Source of the DNA: SYIM01 sp041182885
Lineage (GTDB): Bacteria; Pseudomonadota; Gammaproteobacteria; Burkholderiales; Burkholderiaceae_E
NCBI GenBank assembly: GCA_049423065.1
Contig: JBMSQB010000106.1
Location: 1 to 12,016 of the forward strand
Direction: 5' to 3'
Length of the DNA: 12,016 nucleotides
In this document: positions 8,678 through 12,016 of the stretch, piece by piece
How the letters are laid out: each line of letters opens with the position of its first letter
Numbering within the stretch: the stretch's first letter is position 1
Made by a program: the position numbers and the translations under genes
Notes under the pieces: generated by a model
Told to the model about the DNA's origin: nothing
Database searches by the model: none
Seen by the model: only the letters and a program-made list of their open reading frames with translations

Positions 8678-10027
8678 ATGCCGGATACGCTTGCACCCGC
8701 CGCACCGCGGCCCCCCCTCGGGCAACACGCCTCCGATCCCAACAGCGCCACGCTGACCTTGCCGCGTGCCGCGCACGCCGCGAATCACCGTCGTGCCGAG
8801 CCGCCAGTCGATCCGCCGCGACCGCTGGTCGTATGCATCGGCACGCGGCCCGAGATCATCAAGATGGCGCCAGTCTGCCGGGAACTGCGGCATGCCGGCC
8901 TGCCGATGCGGCTCCTTCATACCGGCCAGCATGTCGAACTGGCAGGCCCCATCTATGACGCACTGGGGCTCGCACCGGACCAGGCGCTGCACCTCGAACG
9001 CACAGATGACGGCATTGCCTCGCTTGCAGCCGGTTTGCTGCGCGCTGTCGATCCGGTGCTCGTGCAATGGCGGCCCGCTGCGCTCCTGGTGCATGGCGAT
9101 ACCAGTAGCGCAGCCATGGCCGCGCTTGCCGGCTTCTGGCGCGGCGTGCCGATCGCGCATGTCGAGGCGGGACTGCGCTCGCATCAGCCGCGGGACCCCT
9201 TCCCCGAGGAGCTCAACCGGACGCTCATCGCGCGGGTGGCGACCTGGCACTTCGCGCCGACTCAGGCCGCAGTCGCCAACTTGCGCGCCGAGGGCATCGC
9301 GGCGCGCGCGATCTACCCGGTTGGCAACACCATCGTGGAGGCGACGCACCAGGCGCTCGAGCGGCTGGACGCAGCCGGACCACTCGCCGCGAGCCGCCCC
9401 GGGGCGAAACTGGTTCTCGTGACGGCGCATCGGCGAGAAAACTGGGGCGCGCCGATTCGCGGCTTTATCCGCGCCCTGGGCGCCGTGCTGTCCGCGCACG
9501 CCGACCTCGAGGTGGTCTGGACCCTGCACGCGAACCCCGCCCTGGCACGCGATGTGCGCGAGGCCCATGCGGAGCTTCCACCCGAGCCGGCCGCGCGCCT
9601 GCACCTGGTGCCGCCTCTCGACTACCTGAGAATGATTGCGCTGCTTCGCGCCGCATGGCTGGTGTTGACCGACTCGGGCGGGATTCAGGAAGAGGCGTGT
9701 GCGCTTCGCGTGCCGGTTCTGGTGCTCCGCCATTCCACCGAGCGCCCGGAGCTGATTGAAGCGGGCGCGGGTCGACTGATCGGCACCGACCCGCTTCGTG
9801 TCGCAGCCGAAATCGAGCGACTGTGGCGTGAGCCCGCGATTCATCATGCGATGCAGGCCGCGACCAATCCGTTCGGTGACGGCGCCGCCAGCCGGCGGAT
9901 CGCCTCGGTGCTCGCGCAGTGGTATGCCGGGGCCGGTCAGACCGATGCGGCGCGCGCGCGCGGACCTGCCTCGCCCCATGGCAGCCCGCCCACCGTCGCA
10001 CCGGCCCGCGTGAGCCCCGCTGCATGA
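8678..10027 (+). CDS. wecB: UDP-N-acetylglucosamine 2-epimerase (non-hydrolysing, WecB family)
   Basis: The enzyme interconverts UDP-GlcNAc and UDP-ManNAc in the cytoplasm, supplying ManNAc for surface polysaccharide. The protein has 449 residues against 376 in E. coli. The catalytic core starts at about residue 50: GTRPEIIKMAPV (55-66), HGDT (139-142), HVEAGLRS (161-168), PFPEELNR (174-181), TAHRREN (249-255), TDSGGIQEEA (331-340), TERPE (354-358) and NPFGDG (397-402). The catalytic residues of E. coli (Asp95, Glu117, Glu131, His213) match Asp141, Glu163, Glu177 and His251, so it should be active. The extra length is a Pro/Ala-rich N-terminal tail of about 48 residues and a low-complexity C-terminal tail of about 25. 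AAGGA at 8667-8671, 6 nt before the ATG, supports the long start. The stop overlaps the next gene's start in ATGA. No ManNAc dehydrogenase gene (wecC) lies beside it in this window. Confidence 0.93.
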   Translation: MPDTLAPAAPRPPLGQHASDPNSATLTLPRAAHAANHRRAEPPVDPPRPLVVCIGTRPEIIKMAPVCRELRHAGLPMRLLHTGQHVELAGPIYDALGLAPDQALHLERTDDGIASLAAGLLRAVDPVLVQWRPAALLVHGDTSSAAMAALAGFWRGVPIAHVEAGLRSHQPRDPFPEELNRTLIARVATWHFAPTQAAVANLRAEGIAARAIYPVGNTIVEATHQALERLDAAGPLAASRPGAKLVLVTAHRRENWGAPIRGFIRALGAVLSAHADLEVVWTLHANPALARDVREAHAELPPEPAARLHLVPPLDYLRMIALLRAAWLVLTDSGGIQEEACALRVPVLVLRHSTERPELIEAGAGRLIGTDPLRVAAEIERLWREPAIHHAMQAATNPFGDGAASRRIASVLAQWYAGAGQTDAARARGPASPHGSPPTVAPARVSPAA

Positions 10028-11619
10028 TTGCCGCGCCAGAGAGTCTGATGGACGCGGGTGCGTGGCTCGTCTCGATCGAGGGCGCCTACGCCCACGCGCT
10101 CGGCGGCGCACTCCTCGCGCTTGCGATCGTCTACCTGCTCTCGGGGCTCGACGATCTGCTGATCGATGCACTCTACTGGCTGCGGGCCTTTCGTCGCGCC
10201 ACCTGGAAGCGCGGCCGGATCCGCTCGCTGCCGCCCGAGACGCTCACCGCGCGACCCGAGCAACCGGTCGCGATCATGATTCCCGCGTGGGATGAGCCCT
10301 CGGTCATCGAGCCGATGCTCGCCCGCCTGGCCCGAACAATCGACTATCAGCGCTATCGGGTCTATGTCGGGGTCTACCCCAATGATCACGCGACCCGTCA
10401 GGCCGTCGGCCGCGCGGCAGCGTTGGATGCCCGCATTCGCACGGTGGTGCTCGACCATGATGGCCCGACGGTCAAGGCCGATTGCCTGAATGCCATCTGG
10501 AGCGCGATTCAGCGTGACGACGCGGCGCAGGGCGAGCCCACCGCAATCTATGTGATGCAGGACTGCGAGGATGTGATCGATCCGCTCGCCTGCCGCCTCT
10601 TCAACTGGCTGATACCGCGCAAGGACATGGTCCAGCTGCCGGTGTTGTCGCTGCCGCGGCGCTGGTGGGAGTTCACCGCAGCCCACTATCTGGACGAGTT
10701 TGCGCAACAGCATCTGAAGGATCTGGTGGTGAGAGAGGCGCTCGCGCGCGGGCTGCCGGCCGCGGGCGTGGGCGTGGCCTTCAGCCGGCGTGCGCTCCTT
10801 GGCCTCGCCAGGGCGGAGCCATCGGGTGTGCCCTTTCGCACCGACTCGCTCACCGAGGACTATGACCTGGGCCTGCGCCTCCAGCGACTGGGCTTTCGCC
10901 AGATCTTCGCGCGGTACTGGGTGACCCGCGCCGGCGTGGCCTATCACGGCAAGACCGGTGAGGTACGCCCCGATCACCGACGCGACCTGGTCTGCATCCG
11001 CGAGTATTTTCCGTCGACCTTGCGGGCGGCGGTCCGCCAGAAGGCGCGCTGGGTGGTGGGCATCGCGCTCCAGGGATGGCGGACCTGGGGCTGGCGCGGC
11101 GACTGGCTCAGCCGATATCTGTTTGTGCGTGATCGCAAGGTGTTGGCGATGAGCCTGGTCGCGCTCGCGGGATATGTGGTCTTTGCGCTTCTGCTAGCGC
11201 AAGGGCTCTGGCTGCGGTTCGACTCGGGCGTCTGGATGAGCCCGGCGCTGCCTGATCCGACGGGATGGCTGTCGGCCCTTCTGGTGGCCAACCTTGCGCT
11301 GCTTGCCGTGCGCGCGTTTCAACGGGCCCTGTGCACCGGGCTTTTGTATGGACCCGCGCAGGCGGTGCTGTCGCTGCCCCGAATGGTCTGGGGAAGCCTC
11401 ATCAACATCCTCGCCACGCTGCGCGCCTTGCGCCAGTGGCTCGGGCATCTGTACAGCGGCCAGCCGATCGGCTGGGACAAGACCGTTCATCAATTTCCGG
11501 ATGCTGCACCGGCGCCCGAGTTCGTCCTGTCGGTCGTGCCGGTCGCGCGGCCGGCGCCGCCAGACGGCGGCCCCGCGGCATCCACCTCCCCTTTGCCCAA
11601 CGATGGAGTCCGACGATGA
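10024..11619 (+). CDS. nfrB: NfrB-like membrane glycosyltransferase (phage N4 adsorption protein B family, short form)
   Basis: This is a family 2 inner-membrane glycosyltransferase, likely polymerising a sugar from the cytoplasmic face. From ATG 10024 it has 531 residues. A membrane segment lies at about 25-53. The GT-A domain has IMIPAWDEPSVIEPML (84-99), YPND (118-121), DGPTVKADCLN (146-156), the acidic metal motif QDCEDVID (179-186), the catalytic-base motif SLTEDYDLGLRL (275-286) and the QxxRW motif QKARW (339-343). Two or more membrane segments follow at about 374-397 and 412-432, then the family's GWDKTVHQFP (483-492). The protein ends about 40 residues later in a Pro/Ala-rich tail. 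E. coli NfrB (745 residues) continues into a c-di-GMP-binding MshEN region, which is absent here. The start is chosen because ATG 10024 overlaps the wecB stop by 4 nt. ATG 10048 is possible, and the longer open frame back to GTG 9919 only overlaps wecB. The UDP-ManNAc substrate is inferred from context. Confidence 0.85.
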   Translation: MIAAPESLMDAGAWLVSIEGAYAHALGGALLALAIVYLLSGLDDLLIDALYWLRAFRRATWKRGRIRSLPPETLTARPEQPVAIMIPAWDEPSVIEPMLARLARTIDYQRYRVYVGVYPNDHATRQAVGRAAALDARIRTVVLDHDGPTVKADCLNAIWSAIQRDDAAQGEPTAIYVMQDCEDVIDPLACRLFNWLIPRKDMVQLPVLSLPRRWWEFTAAHYLDEFAQQHLKDLVVREALARGLPAAGVGVAFSRRALLGLARAEPSGVPFRTDSLTEDYDLGLRLQRLGFRQIFARYWVTRAGVAYHGKTGEVRPDHRRDLVCIREYFPSTLRAAVRQKARWVVGIALQGWRTWGWRGDWLSRYLFVRDRKVLAMSLVALAGYVVFALLLAQGLWLRFDSGVWMSPALPDPTGWLSALLVANLALLAVRAFQRALCTGLLYGPAQAVLSLPRMVWGSLINILATLRALRQWLGHLYSGQPIGWDKTVHQFPDAAPAPEFVLSVVPVARPAPPDGGPAASTSPLPNDGVRR

Positions 11620-12016
11620 AAGCGAAGTCAATCTCTGATCGGTCAACCCGCATCGCGCGGTGGTTCGCGCCCTGCGTTGCAGTCGTCGGAATGGTTGGTT
11701 GCGGCGGGGTCGAATCGCCGCCTGGCCGCACCGACGCTGCAACCGTGATCCAGGCCGTGGATGTGCCTGCCGCCGTGCCGGTGGAAGCGCCAGTGCAGGC
11801 GCCATCCGAGGCGACCACTCTGGCCCCAACCGAGGCGCCAACTGACGCGCCCGCCGTCGCCTCAGCGAGCGCAGGCGCGTCGACCGCCATCGCATCAACG
11901 ATTACGGGCACGCCCCCCGCCCAGATTGTTGTGGCAAGCGTGCTGCCGCGACCACGATCGCCCTCCGCCGACCCGTCCCAGCGCGCAGCCGCCGCCCACA
12001 CGCCCGCGCGCTGGCT
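11616..12016 (+). CDS. Lipoprotein with low-complexity linker, partial at the window end (possible NfrA-like export partner)
   Basis: The frame opens at ATG 11616, overlapping the nfrB-like stop in ATGA, and runs without a stop to the window end (133 codons seen). The N-terminus has basic residues, a hydrophobic stretch at about 16-28 and a lipobox-like MVGC with the acceptor Cys29; Gly30 follows, with no Asp retention signal, which fits an outer-membrane lipoprotein. The Met at -3 is an unusual but tolerated lipobox residue. From about residue 45 the sequence is rich in Ala, Pro, Thr and Val, with a degenerate EAP/APxEA repeat at about 57-80, then Ser/Ala/Thr-rich. This looks like a flexible tether to a domain beyond the window. 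By operon position the missing part could be an NfrA-like (TPR/outer-membrane) polysaccharide exporter, but nothing visible proves it. Confidence 0.72.
   Translation, partial: MKAKSISDRSTRIARWFAPCVAVVGMVGCGGVESPPGRTDAATVIQAVDVPAAVPVEAPVQAPSEATTLAPTEAPTDAPAVASASAGASTAIASTITGTPPAQIVVASVLPRPRSPSADPSQRAAAAHTPARW

Noticed and set aside
9919..10023. Upstream extension of the nfrB-like gene from GTG 9919
   Set aside because: It would overlap wecB by 109 nt and add an Arg-rich non-family sequence. ATG 10024 in the ATGA overlap fits the next junction in the same operon.
8573..10171. Open frame of 532 codons on the minus strand, antisense to wecB
   Set aside because: The product is Arg/Gly/His-rich with no recognisable fold, and it lies opposite a well-supported enzyme gene. 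Long antisense frames are common opposite GC-rich genes with strong third-position GC.

Overview
The window is GC-rich chromosomal DNA from what looks like a betaproteobacterium. The evidence is the complete F-type ATP synthase operon in the order atpI-B-E-F-H-A-G-D-C, the proton-type c subunit with an Asp in its second helix, and subunit sequences close to betaproteobacterial ones (for example DELSPED in beta). The assignment rests on protein character read by eye, so genus is not attempted. There is no sign of an insertion sequence, prophage, tRNA, rRNA or CRISPR array.

Region 1 (12-1124, minus strand) encodes an exported trypsin/HtrA-like protein with a PDZ domain. Its catalytic His and Asp are replaced (Tyr116, Gly146) and only Ser218 remains, so it is probably a pseudoprotease. 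Region 2 (1125-1402) is the divergent intergenic segment. It holds a near-consensus sigma70 promoter (TTGACC-17 nt-TAAAAT) pointing into the atp operon, and a leader of about 140 nt that can fold into a long stem-loop.

Region 3 (1403-8511) is the nine-gene atp operon, all on the plus strand with short gaps. The Fo genes (a, c, b) are followed by the F1 genes (delta, alpha, gamma, beta, epsilon), with the assembly factor AtpI first. Key residues are intact in every subunit: a-Arg211, c-Asp59, the Walker motifs of alpha and beta, and the alpha arginine finger Arg376. The complex should be an ordinary proton-translocating ATP synthase. A GC-rich hairpin with a short T run after atpC (8533-8566) probably ends the operon.

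Region 4 (8678-12016) is a second plus-strand unit. It encodes a UDP-GlcNAc 2-epimerase (WecB family), a membrane glycosyltransferase of the NfrB (phage N4 adsorption protein B) family, and the start of a lipoprotein that runs off the window. Each junction is an ATGA overlap, so the three are probably translationally coupled. In E. coli, WecB and NfrB/NfrA together make and export the N4 glycan receptor, a ManNAc-type surface polysaccharide. This locus looks like a compact version of that pathway in which the epimerase is built into the operon and the glycosyltransferase lacks the C-terminal MshEN (c-di-GMP-binding) region of E. coli NfrB. This is the most interesting part of the window.
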